DNA from: Hirsutella rhossiliensis
Lineage: Eukaryota; Ascomycota; Sordariomycetes; Hypocreales; Ophiocordycipitaceae
Reading direction: 5' to 3'
NCBI RefSeq assembly: GCF_020360975.1
Contig: NW_025408667.1
Span: forward strand, 8,742,001 to 8,806,000
Length of the DNA stretch: 64,000 bases
The translations under genes and the position numbers were made by a program. The stretch's first letter is position 1. Each line of letters opens with the position of its first letter. This document shows positions 21,803-33,699 of the stretch, piece after piece. Under the pieces are notes generated by a model. It was not told the DNA's origin. It made no database searches and was given only the letters and a program-made list of their open reading frames with translations.

Positions 21803-23320
21803 ATGGACCACAACACTCGTATTGCAGAGGCAATTATAGAACTGCAATCCTAAGATCGCCCTAAATATGCAGAGACCGCGAGGAAATATAATATCGACAA
21901 ATCTACGCTATGGCGCCGCTTTAAAGGCAAAACAGCCTTAAATCACGACGCGAACTCTTACTCGCGACAGAAACTTACTAGCGCGTAGGAGGAGATTCTT
22001 ATTAGGCACGTTAATAAGCTAACCGACCGTAGTATCCCGCCTACCCCTTAGATATTAAAGAATATCGCCGAGGAAATCGCAGGGATAAAGCTTAGTGTTA
22101 ACTAGGTAAGCCGCTTCCGTAAGAGATACTATAACCGTCTTTCGAGCTTATATTTACGTACTATAGATTATTAGCGGAAGGCTGCTAATAATTCTAGGCA
22201 TTTCTAAAACTTCTTTAATTTAGTAAGACTGCTTTTTATCGTTATTTTAAGGGGTATACTATCGATAATACTTAGTTAAATACCGTAAAGTTACTATTTC
22301 TAACTAAATCTAACTAGCTCCGCGAAAAGATCGAAAAGTATAATATTAGTCCCTTAAATATTTATAATTTTAACGAGAAGGGATTCTAAATTAGTCTCTC
22401 TCGCTCCGCTAAGCGAGTTATCCCCTAAGAAGCCCTTAGGCGTAGAAAACTAGTCGGGGCAAGCTAAGACGGGAACTAGGAGTTTATTACGCTAATCGCT
22501 GCTATATATATAGATTATTTATACCTACTACCGGCCCTTATTTATAAAGGGGAGTTAAAAGACTCCTAAGATACTTAGCTTAAGGATTTTAACTATTTTA
22601 GTAAAGTAGCCTTCTTTACTAGTATAGAAAACGGCTAGAGTTATAATATACTAGGTTTATACTAGCTTTAGCGTATATTTAACTACTATACGAAGTAAAA
22701 GGCTAGTCGTGCTTACTATCTCTTAATTTTAGACGGTTATAATAGTTATATTAACCTAAAATTTATTAACTATACCGATCGGAATCGAATTCTTATTACT
22801 ATATTACTATCGCACTTAACTTATCGGCTTTAACTACTCGATATTAACCTATTTTCCGCACTCTCTACCTATTATACTTAAGGTTCTAAGTAGCTAGTAT
22901 CTATTAAATAGGGGTTAATTCGCCTTACTAAACGGAACTATTAGCTACTCTTTTATAATATATAGAACTAGGCATTTATAGCTAAAAATATTAAAGCTAT
23001 TAGCGGGCTATAGAAATCTATCTACTTAACCCTAGCAAAGTATTATTTAAGATTAGCTATAGTAGTAATATGATACCCCTATAAACTATATCTAAGGAAA
23101 GGGCGATAAAGACTCTAGGCTCTCTTCGGGCTATTCCGCGTATTACCCGCCGTCTCCGTAAGGAAGGGCTAATAGACTCCCGAGTTATAGCGCTCTCCCG
23201 AGTATTAGAGAAACTAGCGATATAATATAAGCTCGTATAATACGAAAATCGAGATCTATAGGAAGCGCTTAAACTTATATATAAGAAAGGGAAACGTAGA
23301 ACAGGATTATGTCTCGATTG
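21803..23320 (+). pseudogene. pogo-3: RIP-mutated Fot1/pogo transposase
   Basis: The start at 21803 gives MDHNTRIAEAIIELQ, then a helix-turn-helix (YAETARKYNIDKSTLWRRF) and a CENP-B-like region. The DDE core is recognisable through RIP stops: NEKGFQ (first acid changed from Asp to Glu or Asn), SAKRVIPQ, NQEFITL, LDGYNSH (second Asp, about 22730) and LQLLDINLF (third Asp, about 22835). A C-terminal coiled coil ends KKGKRRTGLCLD at about 23320. The first ~200 bp keep normal CA and TG, whereas the rest is RIP-mutated, so damage starts inside the element. I could not find inverted ends. Confidence 0.8.
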
Positions 23321-23560
23321 ATCGGCGACCAGTGCCATCCTAGGGGAACTTGGACACTGGGAGGCTCCGAGACCATCCCTCCTTGCATTTCAGAGCAGAT
23401 CGTATCCAAGTCGTGCGAGGATATCACCGGCGCCTTGTACGCGAAGAACAACCAAGTCAAAATGAATGCCTATCGGGACTGCCTCTTCGGCACTGGCAGT
23501 TCTTATAAGAAGGACCTCTTTGGTTGCTTGGAGTGCAAGGCCTATAACCTTAAATACTAG
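23321..23560 (+). pseudogene. Fragment of a cysteine-rich, probably secreted protein gene
   Basis: An un-mutated stretch between two RIP-mutated transposons encodes, in one frame starting near 23330, a Cys-rich segment containing GTWTLGGSETIPPC, RDCLFGTGSSYKKDLFGCLE and CK, with six Cys in total. The frame closes at 23560 as soon as Gypsy-2 sequence begins, so the C-terminus is lost, and no signal peptide or start is visible. A splice acceptor CAG precedes the first Cys at about 23332, so this could be an internal or last exon. The family is not identified. Confidence 0.45.
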
Positions 23561-24001
23561 CGACTTAGTTAAGAAACTATAATCCTTATATAATACTTTA
23601 AAAAATATAAATAACGCTAATAGCGTAATTTAAACCTTTCTAAAACCTTACTAAGACCTCTTACTTATATATATACTAATAATACTAATATAGGTACTAA
23701 TAAGGGATACCTTAATAACCTTAACCTTAGCTCTTCTTTATATAGTAGCTTATAGAGAACGCTTACCTCCCTTTAATAAATAAGAAAGTAAGTAATAAGA
23801 TAGTTATAATAAGATATCCTTTAACTTTAAAAGCTTTAACTTTAAATTTTATAATCTTATAATTTATAGGTATACTATATTTAAAAGCGTTAGCTATTAA
23901 AAGGGATTATTTAATCCTACTACTAGTAATATAAAAGAATTAAGGTAGATATTAATAAGATTACTAATAGACTTAGAAATATACTTACTAAAAGCTAAGA
24001 T
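23561..24001 (+). mobile_element. Gypsy-2 fragment: start of gag, RIP-mutated
   Basis: It is collinear with 53486-53925 of the second Gypsy, from TAGCGACTTAGTTAAG to AGCTAAGAT. It is cut on the right by the 5' LTR of Copia A at 24493 and the later solo LTR. It carries no complete gene. Confidence 0.8.
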
Positions 24002-24004
24002 TAT

Positions 24005-24490
24005 TCTCGCGAAGAGAGATGCGAGAAGTGCATAAAAATGCACGAAGGTGAAATTGGAAGTAAGGGGTCGGACAGGCAGGGCAGAGATGTTTGAATCTTG
24101 CGGGGGCAGCAATTGCAGTAGGGGAGTGATTGTTGTATTGCCTTGATTGTCCTTCTTTCCTCTATCCAACGCCCCTCTTTATACCCTTCTAGCATCTTAA
24201 TTAACAAAGAAGATCCTGCTTAAAGAAGCCACTAATGTCCCTTTAACTACCGAGCTGTTTGCCGGTTTTTCCCCTCCTTTCCAGCCGTTGCCGGCACATC
24301 CGTCTTATCTCTCGCCACCTCCATAGGAAGCCATCGCCACTTCTGCTTCCCCTCATGCCCCCACCCTCCTTTCTGCACCTCTTTTTAGCTCCTTCTTCCT
24401 TCTTCTATACCGGGTGTTTTTTAGCTTCCTTGGTCCCTCGTGCCAAGGGATATCTCCGAGAACTGCGAAATCAGGCCACGCTTCGCGATA
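24005..24490 (-). repeat. Solo LTR, Copia family 1, un-mutated
   Basis: This 486-bp LTR has abundant CA and TG and is flanked by the 5-bp duplication ATTAT (24000-24004 and 24491-24495). It has inserted three bases inside the 5' end of the RIP-mutated LTR of Copia A, so the two LTRs face each other and create the palindrome CGCTTCGCGATAATTATCGCGAAGCG. It is one of the best-preserved family 1 LTRs in the window. Confidence 0.88.
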
Positions 24491-24492
24491 AT

Positions 24493-24970
24493 TATCGCGA
24501 AGCGTAGCTTAATTTCGTAGTTCTTAAAGATATCCCTTAGTATAAGGGACCTAGGAAGCTAAAAAAAATAGGTTTTAAGGAAGGAGCTAAAAGGAGGTAT
24601 AAAGAGGAAGGTAGAGGTAAGAGGGGAAGTAAAAGTAGCGATAGCTTCTTATAGAGGTAGCGAAAGATAAGACGGATATACTAGTAACGGCTAGAAAAAA
24701 GGGGAAAAACTAGTAAAAGGTTCGGTAGTTAAAAGGATATTAGTAGCTTCTTTAAGTAGGATCTTCTTTCTTAATTAAGATACTAGATAGGTATAAAGAG
24801 AGGCGTTAGATAAAGGAAAGAAGGATAATTAAGGCAATATAATAATTACTCTCCTACTATTATTACTACTCCTATAAAAATTAAATCTCTCTGCCCTACT
24901 TATCTAACCCCTTACTTTTAATTTTACCTTTATATATTTCTATATACTTCTTATATCTCTCTTTATAAGA
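24493..24970 (+). repeat. 5' LTR of Copia A
   Basis: This is a 478-bp RIP-mutated family 1 LTR in plus orientation. It ends TCTCTCTTTATAAGA, the RIP form of CTCTCTACGCGAGA. Confidence 0.88.
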
Positions 24971-25813
24971 GTTATAAGCCTAGGAGGAATAGTATTCCTA
25001 TACCTTCCGGCTACTATAAAAGGCACCTTTCTTATATCCCTTATAGCTTCCTTTTACCCCTCTTATTAGAAAAGCCGATTTTTACCTAACTTTTCTACCC
25101 TTCCCTATAATAATAATAAAAACCGACTCCTTTACTAACCCTATAGTCTATAGGACGATTCTTATAGAGCCCTAAGATTAAGATAAGTAGGTTAAGGAGC
25201 TATAGGCTTATATAGATAGAACTATCTATAATTTAGTCTTCTTTAATAAGTAGGACCCTCTCGAGCCCCCTCTTTATCCTAGGGCAACGGAATTTATAAA
25301 GGGAGCTTCCCTCTTCTCTAAGCTAACCTCTATATAGTAAAGAGCTTTTTCTACTACCTTAGGTAACTACGAGAGTTACTAAAAGGAGTACCTCTATAAG
25401 ACGAAGCTACTAACTATTATATATACGGCGATAATAGAATCTATTAGTGCTATAAAGCTAATCTCTCTTTAAGAGGAAAAGACTCCTAGGTAGTAGCTTT
25501 TAAAGCTTAAGACCTTAATAGCTCCCTTAAGGGGCTATATAACTAACTATATTAAGAAGACCTATACGGTATACCTATAAGCTTTTTTTACTAGGAACTT
25601 ACTAGCTTCTTTATAGCTAGCTAAGTAAGAAGAAATCCTTATAAAAGCTAACTAATACTTCCTTATAAAAGCTCTTTCTAGCTAGTAGCTATAGGATATA
25701 TCTCTACTAATAAAGCCTATTAGTAACGGTTACTTATCTATCTTTTAAGAAGCTAGCTAGGAACTAAATAAAGAGGCTATTAAAGTATAATAGTAAGTAG
25801 TCTTATTCCTTTA
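24493..25813 (+). mobile_element. Copia A, segment 1: 5' LTR and gag (family 1), RIP-mutated
   Basis: This plus-strand family 1 element starts TATCGCGAAGCG, the RIP form of TGTCGCG. The 5' LTR runs 24493-24970, followed by the primer-site region GTTATAAGCC and gag. The gag sequence stops in CCTTTA at 25813, where the Gypsy is inserted, and resumes at 41539. CA and TG are nearly absent. Confidence 0.9.
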
Positions 25814-26283
25814 TATAATAACCGGTATTATTCCTAAGGGATAAACCTATTAAGGGGTTTATATTAATAGATATAATAGTACGTAGTCTAAGCAATAATA
25901 AGTATATTACGTTAGTAATAAGTTAGAGGTTATAGACTATAGACTATAACTAAGTAATTAGAATTAAAGATTAAATTATAATAAAGATCTATATTAAAAG
26001 CTAGAGAGCTATCTATTTAAAGGAGTAAAAGTAGGTAGCTATATATACCTATAAAGACTATCCTTAAATTATAGTCTTAGCCGTAATCCCCTTTATAGCT
26101 TACTATAGCTTACTTATAAGCTATACTCCTAAGTAGTAATCTATCTATATAAGGCTTACTTAGCTTACGTATACTCTAGGTAAGCTAAGCCTAAGTAACT
26201 TCTCGTCCCGACTATTATTCCGAGCCGCCTTATTACGTAAACATAGCTAGCTCTCCTATAACCCGCTAACTATAGTTATAATA
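25814..26283 (-). repeat. 3' LTR of Gypsy-1
   Basis: It is 470 bp, the same length as and collinear with 41064-41533. Many of the differences are C/T or G/A, so the LTR copies mutated separately. Confidence 0.9.
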
Positions 26284-26929
26284 CGATGTCTCCCCTCCTT
26301 TTAGTCTTATCCGTAAGACCTACTACTACCTTACCCGCCGTATATAAATATACCCTTATCGCGCGTATATATATTCCCCGTTTCGTCCTTTCTATCCCTT
26401 AAGATATACTACTAATAGTATATCTAGTTATATATTAAAGGATCGTTCTCGTAAGACCCTTAAGTGCATTCGTTTAGCTAAGTCTATTAATCGTCTTAGT
26501 TTTAACGTTATACTATATTCTTTTTATTCGTCGCGCGGCTTCCGCTATAAAATACTAAAGAAATCTTCTAAGTATACCGAATATATACGGCGGGGTTATT
26601 CCTACGATACGTTAGGCATAGCGATTAGCTCTTATAAGTAACTTCGTTATCTAGCCTATTATTTATAGCTAACGTGTTTCTTAGTATCCTAAATAAATCT
26701 AGAGTCCGATCGATTAGATAAAGAAGAAGAAATTACTAAGGAGCGAATATTAAAAGCTTAAGTCGACCTAAATAAAGCCTTAGCTCGTTTAGCGCGGCTT
26801 TACTATTAAAAGCGCTAGCTAAAGATAAAGGGTACCGAGATAGTCTATTAGGGCCTTCGTTCCTTAAATAACCTTAATAAGGCTAAGCGCTAAGAATCTA
26901 AAGCGGTGGTCGATATTTAGTCTATAAGT

Positions 26930-28500
26930 AGATTTAATATAATTAATTAAAATGCTATTAGTTTATTAAGTGATTTTTCGATGCTTAGGGTAGATTTTAC
27001 TAGTAGAACTATTAAAGCAAAGAACTATAGTAGGCTAAGTGCTTAAGTAGTTCCTAGGTATTTTCTTTTAGTCTATATACCTTTTACTTAATAAGGTATT
27101 CTTATTACTAACCTTATTTCCTTATATCTAGTATTTATTCTACTTTATATTCTTAATCGTTATTAACTTTAATTTTTTCTTATAGTTTAACGTTTCGTAG
27201 TACTAGTTCTAATAATAAGATATAAAATATTAGGTATATCCGTATTATCGTTAGTAGCGAAAGTTCGTAGTTAACTTTTAAAATAGCTTTCTTAACCTTA
27301 AACGGTCTAAGTTTCTTAAAATCTAATTTATTACTTAGTTGTTTTATTTTAATATTTCGTTATATAAGGTAGACTATATCTCCCTCTCGAAAGATTAGTC
27401 CCTATAATCGTTTCCGATTATAGTAAGTAGATATTCGTTCTTTAATAAATTAAAGTTCTTATTATATTTCTTTATATAATTTTCGTAGCTAATCTACTTA
27501 TAGTATCGCTCGTTCCGCTTATAGTCCTTTTCGAGTAACCTTAAATACTTTTAGGTTATATCCGTAATTAATATATACTAGTAAGAGCTTAGTTATTTCC
27601 GTAACTAAGCTATTATAAGCTAGTTACGCTATTAATAGCTATTTAACCTAATTATTTTATTCGTAACTAATATAGTATCGTAAATATTATTTAAGCGTTT
27701 AATTAAGTCGTTCTATTTATCTATCTATTTATAGGTAATAAGCTATACTAAGCTTATATTTCGTCCTTAATTATATTATAAGAGCTTACTAAAATTTAGC
27801 TATAAATATACTTCTTTTATTAGAGATAATCTCGTTTAGTAGTCTATAATTACTAATAATAGTTTATAGGAATATATATACTAGCTCTTCTATATTACTT
27901 ACTTCTTTATATAGTAAGAAGTATCTATACTTCGTTAATCTATTAGTAATAATAAATATACTATTATACTTAACGTTAGTTATAGGTTCTTTTAATAGTA
28001 GTAGCTTTATAATATAGTCGAAAGCTATTAAATCCTATAGTTTCTCTAGTACTAGTAGCTATTATAATTCTTTATATAGTTTATATTATTCGGCTTTACT
28101 TCGTACGTAAAGTTTATATTTTTTAATAACTTATTATACTGCTTCTTTAAGCTATAGGAAGTTATATTATCGTTTAATCCGTTCTATTATTCTTTAGATT
28201 CCTTAGTATCTATATATTAGATATTTATATATATCTTATATAACTTTATCTCGTAACGTTAGTAGTATCTAGATTTTATTCTTATATATTAGAACTTCTA
28301 AATATTCTATATTATATCCCTTTAATACTTTATATTCTTTTATCTATTTTAGGATCTTTTAGTAAGTCGAGTTATTAAGTTATACTTTAAATATTATATT
28401 TAGCTATCGTTACTAGTAGTTCCCGTTTTCGTTGATTTCTAGGAGCTATCCTTTTACTATAGGTGCCCCTATATTATAGTTATTTCGTCGACTAACGGTA
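26930..28500 (-). pseudogene. Gypsy-1 integrase and chromodomain, RIP-mutated
   Basis: The integrase C-terminal region is readable on the minus strand at about 27230-27390 (FREGDIVYLI, then KLDFKKLRPFKV). A chromodomain follows at about 27030-27105: EYLIK, a stop where Trp is expected, K, then ENT, a second stop at Trp, ELLKHL. Both aromatic Trp positions are stops made by G to A. The integrase core upstream is too degraded for me to place its catalytic acids with certainty. Confidence 0.7.
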
Positions 28501-29950
28501 TTAGCTCGACCGTTTTCTATTTTATTTTTATAGATTATTTTATAGTCGAATTCTAATAAGTATTCGGCCTATTAGATCTATTATCTATTTAACTATTACG
28601 TTATTATAAAATATAAGATATTCTTATAATCTATATAAACCTTAACTTTATACTTACTTCTAAGAAGGTAGTATTAAAATTCCTTAAAAGCTTAAATAAT
28701 TATAAGGAATTCTTTATCGTAGATAAGGTAATTAAGTTCTACGCTATATAGCTTCTTTAAGTAGAATGTAATTAGTTATAGTCTTCCTTTATTATCTTTT
28801 TATCCGATTTATACTCCTAGAGTAAAGTTTAATATATCGGTTTTAAGTTCGATTTATTGTTCTAAATTAAAGGTAGTTAAGACTAGTTCTTATATAATTA
28901 TAGTCTTAATATATTCGAAAGCTTTATTAGCTTTATCGTCCTATATAAATCCTTTTTCCTTCTTTATTAAGTTATATAGTAATACTATAATCTTTCCGAA
29001 ATCTTTAATAAATCGTCGGTAGTAATTTATAAATCCTAGGAAACTTTATATATCCTTAACGTTCTTTAGCGTTAGCTATTCTTTAACTAAGTTAATCTTA
29101 TCTTATTATATTTATATCTCTCTTAGTAAGATCGTATATCTAAGGAAGTTTACTTCTTATATATAAAACTTACTTTTTTTTAGTTTAACTAGTAACTTCG
29201 TATTTTAAAGTATACGGAGTACCTTATAGACGTATTCCTTATATTCTTCTAGGGTATCTAAGAAGATTAAGATATTATCTAGGTATACTACTATAAAGAT
29301 ATCTAAGTATTCGCGTAGGATATTATTAATTATCTATTAGAAGGTAGCTAGTATATTTATAAGTCTAAATAGTATTACTAGATATTTAAATAGTCTAAAT
29401 TTCGTTTTAAAGGCTATTATCTATTCGTATCCCTTTTTTATACGTATTAAGTTATAGGCGCCTTTAAGGTTAAGGGCTATAAACTATTTTTTACTATATA
29501 GTTAATCTCGTAGTTTTAATATAAGCGGTAATAGTATTTAGTCCTTTATTATAATATCGTTTAGTTATTTATAGTTAATAACTAATTATAGATTACTATT
29601 TTTCTTTAAAATAAATATAACTAGATAGCTTACTTTAGATATTAACGTTTATATATATCCCTTTTATAGATTCTTATCGAGGTAGTCGCGTAGCGTTTAT
29701 AGTTACTTTTCGTTTAGGTTATAGATCTTATAGAACGTCGGCGTTATTTTATCCTTAAGATAAATTTTATAGTCCTATTAGCTATATTTAAGTAACCCTA
29801 TCTTAAGTTCTTCCTTAAAGAGTTTATTATATTTCCGGTATTCCTAGGGGATATTCTTTATTTTATCTTATAAGCTTTATTCTTTCTTTTAAGAGCTAGT
29901 TTCTCTTAACTTAAGCTCTTTATTAATTTATTTAAGGTCTTTCCTTAAAG
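28500..29950 (-). pseudogene. Gypsy-1 reverse transcriptase and RNase H, RIP-mutated
   Basis: The palm domain reads ALNLKGAYNLIRI and then VVYLDNILIFLD at about 29260-29290, where the YLDD active site has become YLDN by a RIP-type G to A change. The first catalytic Asp (LDLKGA) is also Asn. RNase H should occupy about 28500-29150 but is weakly readable. The enzyme would be inactive. Confidence 0.78.
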
Positions 29951-30813
29951 TAGTAATAACTCTTTAGATCTTTATATTATATCCTTTATTCTATTTATAT
30001 TAAATACTAGGTTATATAGCTATATTAGTTAGTATATAGGTCTTATTAGTCGATTTTATTATATCCGCTAGTTTAGTTACTATTTTCGTTTATATCGCTA
30101 AAGCCTATAATAATTTACTTAAACGGTTATCCTTTTTATCTTATTTAGTAGCTAAATTATTATAAAATTTTACTTTCTCCTAAATCTACTAGTCTTAGAA
30201 ACTTACGTCTTTATCCTAACGTAGCTAGCTAGTTTTCTAGTTAATTAGTAGGTTGCTCTCCTATAGCTATAGAAGCCTTAATATAAGGTCGTATTCTTTA
30301 ATATTTATAATATCGAAGTTAACTTATTTATTATAGCCTTAGATATTAATATCGAGGTAATTAATCTCTATATTAATAATTCTATTATTATAGTTAAAGG
30401 CCTCTCCTTTAATATTTATAAGTTTATATAGATCTATCTTATATCTCTATATAAGTCGGTAACGATTAATAACTTTAAGTAAAATATAATTACCTATCGC
30501 GCTATAGTCTAAAAGTATACGTATATAATATCCTACGATTTATATATTTAATACTATTTAGTTACTATAGCTTACCGTTACTATATATAGGGTCCTTAGA
30601 TCTTATTATATTATACTAGTTTATAGCCTTTTTATAGATAGTATACCTTATTTTTTACTTAGTCCTTATTTATTTTATTTAGGTATTCTTCTTTAATTTA
30701 TTATTAATATTATTTCTTTATATTTTCGTTATATAGTATTATATCGGGGCTTAAGATACTAATTTCTTATAGCTAATTAAAGACTTTTTATTTCTTAACG
30801 CTATATCGTTTAT
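29951..30813 (-). pseudogene. Gypsy-1 protease region, RIP-mutated
   Basis: On the minus strand near 30480-30500 the sequence reads LLDYSAIGNYIL, matching the LLDSGA-type protease site of fungal Gypsy elements with damage. Copia B is inserted upstream of it at 30819, and gag resumes at 38706. Confidence 0.55.
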
Positions 30814-30818
30814 ATTAT

Positions 30819-31276
30819 TCTCGCGTAGAGAGATACGAGAAGTGCATATAAAATACACGAAGGTAAAATTAGAAGTAAGGGGTCGGACAGGCAGGGCAGA
30901 GATGTTTGAATCTTGCGGGGGCAGCAATTGCAGTAGGGGAGTGATTGTTGTATTGCCTTGATTGTCCTTCTTTCCTCTATACAACGCCCCTATTTATACC
31001 CGTCTGGCATCTTAATTAACAAAGAAGATCCTGCTTAAAGAAGCCACTGATGTCCTTTTAACTACCGAGCTTTTTGCCGGTTTTTTCCTTCCTTTACAGC
31101 CGTTTCCGGCATATCCGTCTTATCTCTCGCCACTTTATGCTTTCCCTTATGCCCCCACCCTCCTTTCTACACCTCTTCTCGGCTCCTTCTTCCACACCGG
31201 GTGTTTCTAGCTTCCTTCGTCCCTCTTACCAAGGGATATCTTCGAGAACTGCGAAATCAGGCCACGCTTCGCGACA
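30819..31276 (-). repeat. 3' LTR of Copia B
   Basis: This is 458 bp, the same length as 38243-38700. It differs from its partner mainly at CA/TA and TG/TA positions, which is RIP rather than age. It starts TCTCGCG and ends CGCGACA. Confidence 0.9.
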
Positions 31277-31499
31277 CACCCCCTTAGCTATGGCCTGCCC
31301 TTATAGTAAGGGCATAGCTAATACGGCTTCGGGCTAGTGAGCGTATAGAGGAGGTTCTTAGCTCTGCACTTCTCCCTTTACTCGAGGAAAGCAGGGGCCC
31401 TTTCGGGTCCCTGGGCTCTTTCAGACCTACTTAAGGAAAAGGGGCCTAAAGAGGGGAAAGTCCTATAAGAAAGGGAAAACCCCAATTAAAATAGGGGCC

Positions 31500-33370
31500 C
31501 TCTAAAGGAAAAACCTCTTCCTTTTCTTCGGCTGCAGACGTCACCTTCTCGTACGGGCCATTAGCTCCTCTCGTAGACTCTTAAGGCGGGCCTCTAAGGA
31601 CAGCTTCTCTCGAACGTCTTCTAGCCTAATTTGCTGTATAAAGACAGCTAGCTTCTGCTTCGGCAGGGGCTTCGTAAGACCGTCGGCTTTTATTGATGCC
31701 GTTAGAACCCAACGGACGGAAATAAGTCCCCTTTAGACCTCTTAGCGTAACCAATGCTGGTGGATATCGATATGCCGTAGCCAGGTCGACAGCTTGCTAT
31801 TTTCCTCCGTAAGAATTCGTATAGTCTACGTGTTATCGCATTCTATAGCTAACGGGGACGGAATTTGCAGTCGTAACGATATTAGTAGCCGGCTAAGGAA
31901 AATCGCTTCTTTTAACGCTTCTAAAAGAGCTAGTAGCTCTGCCTCCGTACTAGAAGTCGTAACGGTAGCCTACTTCGAAGCTCTCTAAGCAATGGTTCCT
32001 CTAAAAAGGGACATGATATACCCTTGTGAGCTCTTTCTGTCTAAGGAATTGTCCGCAAAGGACGAATCGCTCGAACAAAGGAAGATTTCGGCAGCTTATT
32101 TCCTTCCCTGCCCTCCTAGGCGCAGACTATGTGATCTCGTTGAATAGAGATATAGGATAGCTCTGTCTGCTGCTTCTTGATGCCTAGGGCTAGGATTCTG
32201 GTTATGCCTAGCTAGCCGGGAGACCGTAAAAGAGATATCCGGTCTAGTAGAAATAGCTGAAAAAAGCAGGGAGCCCACCTTCTGTTGGTATTGGTGTTTC
32301 TCTTGCTCCCTGGCTTAAAAGGACGGATCAGGCAAAAGCTCTTCGTCTAACATAGGCGTAGAGGGAAGCTTCTTATCGAGGGAATTAGGGAGGAATTTAT
32401 AAGCGACCTTATCGATATAGGCGTCCTAGGTAAGCTAGATAGTCCGTTAGGACCTATTCCGAAGGATTCGTATCCCTAGGAACCACTTTAGCTCCCCTAG
32501 CCTAGTTATCTTATACCTTTGTTACAGGCCTCGTATAGCCTCCCTAGCAGCAGCTTCTTCCTCTTTCGGGTAGGCCTAGATAATGTCATCGACGTAGAAG
32601 AAGACCGTGATTTTACCCTTCTATATTATACACGGTTCCTAAGGGACTTTCTTAAAGCCTAGGGCTTCGAGGGAACCTATTAAATGCTGTTGCCAAAGAA
32701 GGGGTGATCTTCGTAGTCCGTATAGAGCTTTCCTAAGCCGCAGAACCTTTCCTAGCTGTTAGAAGCCTAGCGGAGGGCGCATATAGATAACTTCTTCTTC
32801 CTCGAGTAGGCAGTTAACAAAGGCGTTGACTGCATCTATCTAATCGAGTTCGAGGTCGAATTCTGCTACTATAGCTATAAGGGTCCGAAAAGACATCCCT
32901 GCTAGGGTAGTTGCCCTAGTAGGAAGATCCCCTTTTTCCTGCTAGTTCCCGTATATAACTAGCCGGGCTTTATACTTTTAAAGGAAGCCGTGTTTATCAG
33001 TCTTATAGATAAAGACCTACTTGCAGCTAAGGACCTGTTTTCCTCTTGCCTTTTCCTTAAGGACTTCTTCGAAAGACCCTATCTCTTCGTGTGAGGCTAG
33101 GTGGTCTTTCTGGGCCTAGAAAAACTGGTCTCTAAACGGGTGTCTTTCTAGCTGCTTCTGGTTTGCTGGTGGGTCCGGGAGGTCTCTTTTATATACCTTC
33201 CTTGCTGATAGAGGCTTGAAAAGCCGGCCTGCTGTGAATGCTCCGTGGGAACCGTCTTCTATAGGCATTGGATAGAAGTCGGAAAAACGATCGAAATAGG
33301 GGAGAAACTGGTCTTCTTTCGTATCGGGCCCTATACCTTCCTTTGCTTCTCGAAGCAGGGACAAAAAGGC
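31500..33370 (-). pseudogene. Copia B reverse transcriptase and RNase H
   Basis: Family 1 reverse transcriptase is clearly readable: CKWVFIYKTD, YKARLVI, LDQMDAVNAF, then VFFYVDDI (32585-32605) with the catalytic YVDD intact, and SAISTRPDISFTVSRLARHN (about 32190-32260). RNase H follows to about 31500. A number of TAG and TAA codons at Gln and Trp positions interrupt the frame. The Copia B active site is better kept than those of E (YIND) and A (changed). Confidence 0.85.
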
Positions 33371-33699
33371 AGCCGGGTAATCCTTCGAGAGAGGTGCCTT
33401 TCCTACCCCCTTAGGAGCCGAGACGGGAAGACTAACTAAAAAAGCTGCTTCTAGATCTTCTTCTTATTCCGTAAGAGGAGGCGTAGGGAGGTAGGCGTAT
33501 TCTAGCTCTACTGCTTTCCTATAGTCTCCTTCTTCGTCTAGATCATTTAATCTAGCAGCTTCCTCTTCTTCGAAGTCGGCGTTATCCTCGACTACTTCGA
33601 CGTTGGTTTCTTCTTCCGTTTCCCCGTCTAGGACCTCTTCTTAAGACTGTTAGGAAGGGGGGATTTAGATCTTCTAAATTAGCTAACGTTATATGAGTA

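Noticed and set aside
23057..23338. 93-codon minus-strand frame
   Set aside because: It is antisense to the C-terminal coiled coil of the pogo-3 transposase, which reads well on the plus strand.
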